DNA of 64,000 bases from Pictodentalium vernedei (Eukaryota; Mollusca; Scaphopoda; Dentaliida; Dentaliidae): assembly GCA_031216915.1 (NCBI GenBank), contig CM062295.1:182604927-182668926 (forward strand), in the 5' to 3' direction. Positions within the stretch are counted from its first letter, which is position 1. Every line of letters starts with the position of its first letter. The notes beneath the pieces were generated by a model. The model was not told the DNA's origin. It saw only the letters and a list, made by a program, of their open reading frames with translations, and made no database searches. Of this stretch, positions 20,899 to 31,400 are shown one piece after another. Made by a program: the position numbers and the translations under genes.

Positions 20899-23438
20899 GT
20901 AGTAGCAAGTGCTGTGCAGTATACCAAATTTTCGGTACAGTTTCGGTATTATATTGATACCGAAAACCGTACCGAAGCCAAATCAAAATACGGCATATTT
21001 CGGTATTTATATTTTCTGAGAAATTGACAGAAAGTCAACTCATTAAGTTGGATCGTAAATCTAAAAGCCTGTATGCCGCATATTTTGATTGAATTGATAA
21101 GAAAATGCAGAAAAGTGAACTTTGTAAGTGACAGGTAGGCAACAGACGCTGCGAATATATCGGAGAAAGAAATAAAAAGTGACAGCAGAAAAACGAAAAA
21201 TGGCAAGTTGTTAACTTTGTACTTCCATTTCTGAAGAAATATGGCCTGGTTCCAGAGTTTCAAACATTCTGGCTGATTCAATATATTTTCTGGAAATTAC
21301 TGTGCGATTTATTCACAGAGGACATACGAGATCGGGTGGGTTGTTGACTGGTTGACATTTGGTTGGAAATAATCCACTGGTTTTGAAAATTCAATACATT
21401 GACAACTTGACATTCAATTTACAAACGTTAATACTGCCAGTGGTTATCGTGTCTCGGTGATTTTTTTGTTGCATTTCTTTCAATTCAGCATTACCATTTT
21501 AAGTTGCAGATACTTTTAACAACTGATCATCTTATTAAAATACAAGCCCCCAAATCTTAACACCTGATCATCTGCTTTATATTCTTTCGAATAAATAATT
21601 TATACTGCACACCAGAGCACATGGGAAAGAAGTGATTGACTTAATTTTAAGTCACTTTTAAAAACACTGTATGGAAGCCAACAGGCGATATCAGATTTAG
21701 CATCATCGAAGTTCATTTGGTCGGTCGAGGCACTGCAAATGCTTTGAAAATAATTTGCTTTTATTAGTAAATCAATTTGCACATGTGTTTCTCATGGAAA
21801 ATGAAAATTTACCCAAATTTGTCGTGGAAAATTGTCGTTTCTCTGGAATTTTCAGAAACGTGTATGAGGCCAAGAACCAGAAGTGAAAATTAGTGAACAC
21901 TGATAGAGTGATTCCACTCAAAATCCCCTATAATTATACCCCCACAAAATGAAGTTTTTTTTGGTGGGGGTGGGGGTGGGAGGGGGTATATAGGAGTCAA
22001 CTTGTCAGTCAGTCGGTCTGTTGTTGTTGTTGGTCCGTTGCACTTGTAAACTTGTGGAGCGAAATACTTCCACAGTTTTTACCGCATTTTCATGCTTCAC
22101 AAAAATGATAATTTTTTTTCCCGATCAGATTCAAGATGGCCAACTGGTGGCCATATTGGATTTTTTTTATGTAAACTTGTGGAGTGAACTACTTCCACGG
22201 TTTTAGCCTCACTTTCATGAAACTTCACAAAAATGACCAACATGATGTGGAGCAGTGTGGGACATAATTTGTTTGCCGATCAGATTCAAGATGGCCGACT
22301 GGTGGCCATATTGGATTTTTTTTATGTAAACTTTTGGAGCGAACTACTTCCGCAGTTTTAGCTGCATTTTCATGAAACTTCAGAAAAATGATCAACATGA
22401 TGAGGGGAAGTGCATGACATAATTTCTTTCCCACACGGTTTCAAGATGCCGGCTGGCGGCCATATTGGAATTTTTTATGTAAACTTGTAGAGTGAACTAC
22501 TTCCACAGTTTTAGCCACATTTTCATGAAACTTCACAAAAATGATCAACATGATGAGGGGAAGTGCATGACATAATTTCTTTCCCGCTTGGTTTCAAGAT
22601 GGCCGACTGACGGCCATATTGGAATTTTTTTACTTAGAAAAATTGAATGTTTCTTTTCAGTCACAAGGCGGTATGCCACGGTGGGTGCTATAGCAGCCGA
22701 CAGACCATCTGTAGTTGCAACTAGGTGAATGTCATAAAACATGTTATTTTATATGTTTATCAAGGATGAACCCGAACACGAACAATGAAAGGTGGATGAC
22801 ACGATGTCATTGACACATTGCATGATTGGCTATGATTGCACAATGTTTTCACAACTGGGATTATCATAGAGAGACTAATTACAGTTGAATTACTTCAATT
22901 TACTTGCATATTTGTGTGGATGTTGGACACTGAATTCACTGGACAGTGGACATTAATCTTGTTGCAACTTTGAAAGATAAGGGGGGGGGGGGGGGCAGGG
23001 CCTGACCAAGAGTGCTACTACCACTGAAAACTTACTGAAAAGCCCTAAGTTGAAGAACATATATGTTTCTTCTACCCGATTCAATGGGGGAGGGGCATGG
23101 TAAATGTACGAAGGACAGAGAGGCCAACTGATTAGCTTGGCAAGTTATTTAATGAATCACTTGAGGCAGTGTCATGATTCAAATTCAAAATGAATCGAGT
23201 GATTCATTAAACAACTTGATAGACTAATCAGTTAGCACAGTAACTTTTCAAGTTCATGAGATGTCAGGGCTGGACCTGTAAAGTTACTATATGGTTGAAT
23301 GTTGGGAAATTGAGTCAGTTTGCAACTTTTTTCAGTGTTCTATGCATATACCGAATACCGTACCGAAACTGAGGTATTTACCTAAAAAATACTGATACCG
23401 AACCTGAAATTTCAATACCACACAGCTCTAGTAGTAGC
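20899..23438. mobile_element. Non-autonomous hAT-like element with 8-bp target duplication
   Basis: GTAGTAGC occurs at 20899-20906 and 23431-23438. Between them (20907-23430) the ends are inverted relatives: left aagtgctgtgcagtatacc, right (reverse complement) tagagctgtgtggtattga, each followed by TTCGGTATC-type repeats. An 8-bp duplication and a GCTGTGCGGTA-like tip fit hAT elements. I find no transposase. The inside carries a tandem array (22046-22630), a G-run near 22981 and an inverted repeat of about 37 bp (23128-23232). Confidence 0.65.
22046..22630 (+). repeat. Tandem repeat, four units of about 125-155 bp
   Basis: Units start at about 22046, 22171, 22326 and 22479, each with gtaaacttgtggagcgaac, then ttttcatgaaacttcac, aaaatgatcaacatgatg and aagatggccgactgg. 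It lies wholly within the hAT-like element. Confidence 0.75.
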
Positions 23439-23447
23439 CATTTTTTG

Positions 23448-23681
23448 TTAACCGTTTACCTAACGAATCTGCCATACCTGCACTCGTGATATACAAAATT
23501 TGCTATTCAAATTTTATTTTTTCATTTCTCTACTCCAAAACATACCTCATGACCTATTAAAGGAACAAGCTTGAGGAGCTTGTTCCAATAAGAACTAATA
23601 AGTCATGGTTAGAAGTAAAAAATGAAAAAATCTGATGTTTCAGAAAAATAATTTGTACTGTTGAGTTAGGTAAAGGATTAA
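23448..23681. mobile_element. piggyBac-like MITE
   Basis: TTAA at 23448 and 23678 flank CCGTTTACCTAACG and the inverted TTAGGTAAAGGA. A central palindrome (ggaacaagcttgaggagcttgttcc) sits between. Layout as in 20293-20541; this copy is more diverged at the tips. Confidence 0.65.
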
Positions 23682-24246
23682 AGATGCAGTACATAAAGCA
23701 ATGTTGTTAGGGGAGTCCATTTTTTTCGCATGTGGTCAGTCTAAATCCTTCAGAATGCATTTTGAGCAAGGAGAAAAAAAATTGCCTAACTGGCACCGAG
23801 GGGGTGGGGACTGTTTGTCTGTGTTTTTAACCACAAACTTTAAGCAAAACTGTAGAAAATGCATTTTTGAGGATAGAAAAAAAGTGCCTAATTGGCCTTG
23901 GGGGGGGGGGGGGGGTACGTCATTTTAAAAAAAAGTTCTGCATGTAGTGACTGTAAATAGTTCAAAATGCATATTGGAGGAAAGAGAAGAAAAAAAAAAT
24001 GACTAATTGGTGGGGGCTGGGCAGGGCAATAACTTCAACAATTTTCATTGGATAATTGTGGTCATTAAACTTGACCAAGAGACATGTACTGAAAAGAATT
24101 GAAATCTGTTAACTTTTGTTTAAGTTATGGCATAAAGAAAGTTTAGACAGACAGATGGATGGACTGACGAATGGACTGACAGATAGACATACGGAGTGAG
24201 CTCTGTGCTATATCCCTCCCTTGTGGGAGGAGATAAAAAGTAACAA

Positions 24247-25180
24247 AGTATGTGGTAGAAGCCTAATTTGAAATTTAGAGAAATTTGGAGAAACTAAGTT
24301 TGAAAAGCGTTGTGAAAAGGGTTAAATTAATGCCAATATTATTTGAAACCACTGTGTACCGTTTCAGTAGGCCTTGCCGGAATTAAAAAAAAGAAATGAC
24401 GTTGTAACAGAGTGTTTGGAGAATGAAAGGTAGAACCCTGAAAAGCAGAACTTTAATCCGAAACTTTAAGCTGGGAATACTAAGTAAAATTGATTGGCAA
24501 AAAAGGGTTAAATATTTCCTAAAACCGATAAAAGAAATCATTGATGTAAATGCAATCATTAAGTTGTATTGACCATGCAAGAATTAGAGTAAGAAAGTAT
24601 GTGGCAAAGTCTAATTTCAAATACAAAGAAAGTAAGTCTGAAAACATCTTTAATAGGGGTTAAAATCATGCCGATATTGATGAAAATCACTGTAGAAATG
24701 TTCAGTATATAGAAGACATTGTCTCAAATAAGAAACAGTGACATTCCACTAAACTGTTTGAAGAATTAAAGGTGTAATTTTACCTCCCCCCCCTCCAAAA
24801 AAAAAAACACTTTGACCAAAAACTTTAACCTGGAAGTTGTGTAAGTTAAATTGCCATACAAAAAAGGGTTAAATATTTCCCAAAATAACATGAAACATAA
24901 AAAAAAAAATCATAATGAGAATGATACAATCAATAGTAATATTAATTTAAAAGAAAAAAAAACCCAAAACTTTAAGGTTCACTGAAAAACTTTAACCACA
25001 AACTTTAACCAAAACTCCAAATGTTAGCAGACGGACAGAGGAAAGTCATGACTAAACAGGAAAAAAAAAAAACACACTTGAACCTTCAGTAAAAAACTTT
25101 AACCACAAACTTTAACCAAAACTCTAAATGTTAACTGAAGGACAGATGGACAGACGGATGGACAGATGGACGAAAGTCAT
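24247..25180 (+). repeat. Diverged tandem duplication and AC-rich low-complexity tail
   Basis: Two units of about 350 bp (starting about 24247 and 24594) share aaagtatgtgg, ctaatttcaaat, aagggttaaa and atgcc(a/g)atatt. They continue into repeated cactttaaccacaaactttaacc phrases and a ggacagatggac microsatellite up to about 25180. No gene is seen in this stretch. Confidence 0.55.
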
Positions 25181-25217
25181 GACCATAGCCCTCACTGTAA
25201 ACAGTCGGGCAAAAAAT

Positions 25218-25261
25218 TTAATTAATGAAGCACCGGGTACCACCCGGTGCTTCATGAATTA
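25218..25261. repeat. Short perfect-type hairpin
   Basis: taatgaagcaccgggt and acccggtgcttcatgaatta are inverted arms with a minimal loop. Could be a tiny MITE; function unknown. Confidence 0.65.
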
Positions 25262-25393
25262 AACTTTTGCTGATGATTTTTATTTTTTGATAAATGCATG
25301 CATCGACATCTCTGCCCACACGTGGATTGTGGACAGTCCACGGCAGCTGTACTGTATATAACTAGCCATTCAACTGAACTTAAACACTGAAAA

Positions 25394-25750
25394 GTTAAAA
25401 AATTTATAGTAATGTATATATTTTTTATACTTACCAATGACCCAGACATAGCTGGTGCTAACTCTTAAAAATATAGGGCCAAACACAAATTTTGCCCCCC
25501 AATCCCCAAAATTTGCATCTAAAACCAAAGAAATCATGTCCTGAATGGCCCTCCATACTTCACCTCTACTGCCCATGCGCAGTGTCAAGGGCGGCCCGAA
25601 ATTGGCGCCATTAATCATTCTTACCCTCAGTGCCTGGTAAGCGCTATGTCCTCAGCGGGGAGGTATGAGTTCCCAACTGCTGGGAGGGCCATCCCCGTCA
25701 GGGTCATTGGTAAGTATAAAAAATATATAAATTACTATAAATTTTTTAAC
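25394..25750. repeat. DIRS terminal inverted-repeat module of element D
   Basis: Same layout and length as 5432-5788, with 50-bp inverted arms and a core complementary to about 49070-49240. A C-run follows at about 26264-26275, as in the other copies downstream of the recombinase. Confidence 0.8.
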
Positions 25751-26554
25751 ATTTTTATACTGTACCAATGACCCAGACATAGCTGAATAGTAAAAAGGCT
25801 GGAGGGCCCAGGACATAGAGGAAAATCCAATAAGCTCAACTATATAAAATAGAGTCATCTCCTGGAGGAGAAAAGGAGAAATAGGCTTCACGTGTATCTT
25901 TCTTATTTATGATAAATTAGAAAGACACAATACCTTCTATAATTGAGCATCATAACATCCATGTTCGCTATTAATATCCAGTATAATTCTTATACTAATT
26001 ATTTTTAAAGTAAGCCAAATAAATAAAGTTAGTCCAAAGAATAGAGACTCTTTATACTCTTTTAAAAGTGTCCGAGGATAGTATAATAACACCCGTTTGA
26101 CACGTGACATATTCAAATGCTATACTTTAAAACTATGACATAAATGAATTTTAAAACATAACTTTCACTTAAGAAATCATCCCAGTAACAGCTCAGAATT
26201 ACTGACTCCGGAGGAGGTATCCCCTTGTTTTCATAATAAAACAGGTGACCCAAGGGAACACCCTCCCCCCCCCCTTTTTCTTGCCCTGGGTCAAATAGCC
26301 CAGAGCGAAGAGGGCAGCAGGACAGAGTCACTGCCGGAACATAAAGCCTACATAGCTATAGTTGCAATTGTTAAGTGATCGACATTCTGAGCAGCTGATA
26401 ATGGACCTAAATAATGCAGGTCTCCAGAAATGGATACAATATTTCTGAGATAAAAATTCGTGAATGTGGATGGCTGAGACCAATATGCAGCCTACTTTAA
26501 TCTATAATAGCAATACTATACGTCAGCCCAAGATGTAGAAGAGCTCTTACTTCA

Positions 26555-27975
26555 TGTCACAAAATCAGTGTGACAAGTGTGGTCAAATGTAATATGGAGG
26601 GTTAGAGTTGTGTGCCATAAATGGTTAAAGAAGGTTTGTAAAAATATATGTAAAATATATGGAGCTTGTTATCCATTGAAGGATCAAGGTAGGTTTGTAA
26701 TATGAATTTAAAACGGATTTTCCATGGCTATGCCAAGGTAAGATTGTACATTAGAATTACAAGAGTTTTTTTCCATTGAAGGGTTAAGGTGATCTTGTTT
26801 TAGCTATACGGGTTAGTTTCCACAACTTATGATATGATAAATATTACATAACTCCGTACTAGGAGTGTGAAGTACTTGTATAGAAATGATGGGCAATTGT
26901 GAACTTGTGAGAAAAATCCGTGCAATTGAAGTGAACAAATGCGCTGTGGTCAGTGTTGTGCGATCTTGAGTGGACTCGAGAATGAAGGATTGATCTTTGA
27001 TTGTGATGTATGCAGAATGTAAATATCGGTGAAAGCGGAGCGAAATATATGTTATAAGTTTTATAATACTGAAGGGAGCTGTAGATGAAGTCTTTATGTA
27101 AGTACAATTAATATGTAAACAGTGGAAGGTTGATTTTCTCGATCTGAGGGAAGATTTTGAAATGCTCAGCTCGAATTAGCAAAATAAATAACTGTTTCTG
27201 CAGTCAGTTGAAAATGCTTCCTGTAAATTATAATTTATATCATTTATCGACGAGTAAACTGCAAAGAAAAAATGAATAAAATAGAGTTTGTAAAGTTTAA
27301 ATTGAGGAAATAACATTTAGAAGGGAATGGAAATTTCTTAACGTGTAAAAGGATTTGGCTGCCAGGGTTACAGAATATCATAGTCGTGGGTTTATTTATA
27401 GCTTAATATTATTTTAATAATTCAAATATTTATTATGGGTTTAAATATTTCAGGTGACCACTTTTTGGTGTACCAAATATTTCGTACCATCCATATTCCG
27501 TACCATCCATATTCGTACCATAGTAATTTCGTACCACAAAGATCATTAAATGTTACTGGACACTTTGTGCAGTTATTTCACTTCTATCAGAGAATATCTC
27601 CGAGCAAAACTTTCATTAGATGGGTGTCTTTGATAAAAATGTTGGAGAACCGTGGCTTTAATGCTGAAAGTCAGTTGTGTGCTTGGCTTAGTGCCGTCTT
27701 AGTGTTTGTATGCTGTGTGCATATCTGCTTAGTGCTTATTAGCTTAGTGCTTATCTGCTTAGTGCTTAACCGCTTAGTGCGTATTTGCTTAGTGCTTATT
27801 GGCTCAGTGCTATTACTGGAGTGTAGTTCAATTTATGAAATATCACAGGTGTAGAAAGAAGTGGCTCATAGTGATTCTACAAATGTACAACGTTGGAAGT
27901 GAAATGTTCATTGTGTAAAATAAAGTCATTATAATCATCAGTGTTATGCATATTTATCACCAGAATCTCATGACA
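26555..27975 (+). repeat. 5' LTR of the Gmr1-like element
   Basis: 1421 bp, TGTCA...TGACA. It contains a minisatellite of about 16-bp units around cttagtgcttatctg (about 27685-27812). An AATAAA-like aaaataaagtcatt lies near 27917, a plausible polyadenylation signal. Open frames within it (for example 27435-27854) are present in both LTRs but look like low-complexity translation of the minisatellite. Confidence 0.95.
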
Positions 27976-27977
27976 AA

Positions 27978-27996
27978 TGGTGGCAGAGGTGGGATT
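27978..27996 (+). promoter_or_regulatory. Primer binding site of the LTR element
   Basis: Two bases after the 5' LTR begins tggtggcagaggtgggatt. TGG matches the complement of a tRNA 3' CCA end. I do not assign the tRNA species. On the other side, caatgggggatat before the 3' LTR (33238) is a weak polypurine tract. Confidence 0.7.
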
Positions 27997-28444
27997 GTTC
28001 GGTGATGGAATATTTCGTCAATAAGATGGTTCTGAGCTGCAATATTCGTCAATGCGATTGCTTGGCATTGTACTTACTCTAAAAAAAAAAAAAAAAAAAT
28101 AAAAGAAATTTGTAACAGTTTTCAGAATAATTTGTGCTGCTACACACAAAGACAACAATTGACTCGTCATTCTGGAGGTGTCAAGAAATCGGATTTGTAC
28201 TGTGCACAATTTGTTTCCAGAAGTGGAATCGACTTATGAGTAACAGTGTTTTCGTCACATGTGCAATAGAAGTTAGAAGATACAAGCATTAAAGAAACCA
28301 GTGTTTACAGAATTGGGGTGCTTGGTTATTCGAGCAAATTGTTTCAGACATTTTCTTTTTAGGTTGTAAATGGAGTGAAATATCTGGTGCTAAAGTGATA
28401 ACTGGGATATCACGCATGTTATTATTTTTAGCACCAGCTGTTTC

Positions 28445-31400
28445 ATGTTAAATGTTCCATATCCTCAAAGAAGAAATAAGTTTAAATCAAGTATACTTTT
28501 CATGGGGGTGTTTGGGCTATTGGTTCTGGGCATTTACATCATACTGCTTGGCAGGTTTCACACAGCGGTTCATTCGGGTTACTCGGAAATGGATGTTAAA
28601 TCGGTTATGAGTTTAGGGAAAGACCTTGGTTTGAGTGGGAAGGAATTGGTGGACTTTGTGGAAAGAAAGGAACGAGAGTTTGATGAAAGAGAACGAGAGG
28701 AGAGAAAAGAAAAGGATAGATTGGATAGGGAAGAAAGAGTAAAGGAACGGGAGATGAAAATAAAATTACAAGAAATTGAATCTAAGTCTAAACTTGATAT
28801 TTTAGAAAAGCAAATTGAGTTAGAAAAAGTCAAAAGTGAAAATAGTGAGGAGTCAGAGAGTAAACAGTATGTAAAAGGGCCAAAGTTGTCTCCCTTTGAT
28901 GAAAGTCGCGATGACATGGATGCTTACTTACACCGTTTTGAAAATTATGCAACATGTCTGAAGTGGTCACGTAAAGACTGGGCATTGCACTTGAGTGCTT
29001 TGTTAAAAGGTAAGGCTCTTGATGTTTATTCTAGGTTACCACCCTCAGATGCAGGTAATTATAGTAAGGTAAAGGAATCACTGTTAAAGCGATATCAGCT
29101 AACCGAGGAAGGTTTTGAACAGAAATTTAGGACAGCTGTGTCAGATAGAGAGGAATCGGCTCCTCAATTTGCTGCTCGTTTGGAGCATTATTTGAATAGA
29201 TGGATAGATTTGTCTGGAATTGAAAATACTTATGACGGTTTAAAAGATTTGCTACTTAGAGAACAATTTTTGAATGTGTGCCCCAAACATTTGGCTGTGT
29301 TTCTTAAAGAAAGAAAACCAGAGAATCTAGATAAGATGGCAATTTTGTCAGAGCAGTATATCGAAGCCCATGGGAGTAGTTTGAATAAGTCTGATATTCA
29401 ATCTGGTTTACACGATAAAGGGAATTTGAATTTGGTAAAACCAAATTCAAATTCTAAGAATAAAGGCTTTGAAAGAGGTGTGAAAGGGACAAATGATGGC
29501 GTAATGAAAAGGTGTTATTTTTGTAGAAAGACAGGGCATGTCATTAAGGATTGTTTTGAGAGACAGCGGCAAAGGAGACAGGGAATTCAGAAATTTGGAG
29601 CAATGATTCAGAAAGGGTCGAGTACTCCACTGCATGATGGTTGCGAATGTTGTGGGTCAAGTAAAGGCCAAAATATTGAAACAATCAATGCTTGTTTATC
29701 TGACCACAAATGGAAGCATACTTGCTGCACAAATGGTAATGAAGTTGAATTGTCGTGTGGCCATAAGCTCCCATTGATCAGTGCTGTGTGTGAGAGTAGA
29801 TGCAAATTGAAGTGTATGCCAACAGAATTTGGTTATCTAGATGGTAAGAAAATAACTGTGCTTCGTGATAGTGGGTGTAGTGGGGTGGTTATTCGTAAAG
29901 AACTAGTTGACCAAAGGCAGTTGACAGGTGAAAGTCAAAAATGTATCCTTATTGACGGCACAGTGAGAGATGCTCCTGTTGCGTGCATTACTGTTGACAG
30001 CCCATATTTTACAGGGCAAGTCGAGGCTCTGTGCATGAGTAACCCACTTTATGATCTAATTTTGGGTAACATAGAAGGAGTTAGACCTCCTAATAACCCT
30101 GATAGGAGTTGGGTATGTAAAGGTAAGTCAATGGTGGAAAATGACAGGGACCAAACGGTAAAGGTGAATCCTTCTCCATATTTGGCTAGTGAGAGTCAGA
30201 ATGGCGAATTAGAGAAAGGGTTAACAAAATGTAAGTCGAATGTTGTGCAATCAGTAATGACACGAAATCAGAAATTGTTAAAAAACAGACCCCACCGACA
30301 AATACAGGTCTTAGATAGCCTAAATGTAAACCCACTTGAGTTTAAGAATGAGCAGAAAACTGACGAAACACTAATCTGGGTACGAGACAAGGTCAAGACT
30401 AGGGAGAAAAGGTTGGCAGGTAATGGAGTAGTGTCTTGGTTTGAAAACATCAATGATATTTTGTACAGGTTTTATCAGAACCCAAAATTTGAACATGGAA
30501 AAATCCAAAAACAAGTCATTGTTCCCAAGAATTTTAGGCAGATGGTTTTAAAATTGGCACACGAATCGGTGTTGGGTGGTCATTTAGGAATGAAAAAATC
30601 CTCTGATAAAATTTTAACCCAGTTTTATTGGCCAGGAATACAAAGAGATGTAAAACTTTTTTGCCTTTCATGTGACATTTGTCAGAGAACGTATCCCAAG
30701 GGCAAAGTCACTCGGGTTCCATTAGAACAAATGCCATTGATTGAAACGCCATTTCAAAGAGTGGCTGTTGACATTGTTGGGCCCATTAAACCGGTATCAG
30801 AAAGTAAAAATAGATATATTCTCACTATGGTGGATTATGCCACCCGTTACCCCGAAGCAGTCCCATTACCAAGTATAGAAGCTGAACGAGTTGCTGAAGC
30901 TCTCTTTAATATTTTCACCAGACTTGGGTTTCCCGAGGAGATTTTGACTGACATGGGCAGTCAATTCACCTCAAAAGTTATGCAAGAGGTAAGTAGACTA
31001 TTATCAATTAGTATGTTAACAACAACACCATATCATCCTAGTTGTAATGGGTTGGTAGAAAAGTTTAACGGAACACTAAAAAGTATGTTGAGAAAAATGT
31101 GCGCAGAACGTCCGCAGGATTGGGATCGGTACATTCCAGCTTTACTCTTTGCATATCGAGAAGCACCACAGGAGAGCTTGGGATTTAGTCCATTTGAATT
31201 ATTATTTGGCAGGACAGTTAGGGGTCCCATGGCAATACTAAAAGATTTGTGGACAGGTGAAGTAGCAGAACCAGATGTAAGAACTACTTACCAATATGTG
31301 TTAGACCTCAGGGAAAGACTGGATGATACGTTAAAGTTAGCTCAAAGGGAATTGCAATCAGCAAGTAAACGGTATAAGAAATATTATAATAGGAAAAGCC

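Noticed and set aside
27435..27854. 139-aa open frame, present twice (also 34118-34537)
   Set aside because: It lies inside the LTRs and includes translation of the 16-bp minisatellite, giving LVLISLVLICLVL repeats. Duplicated only because LTRs are duplicated.
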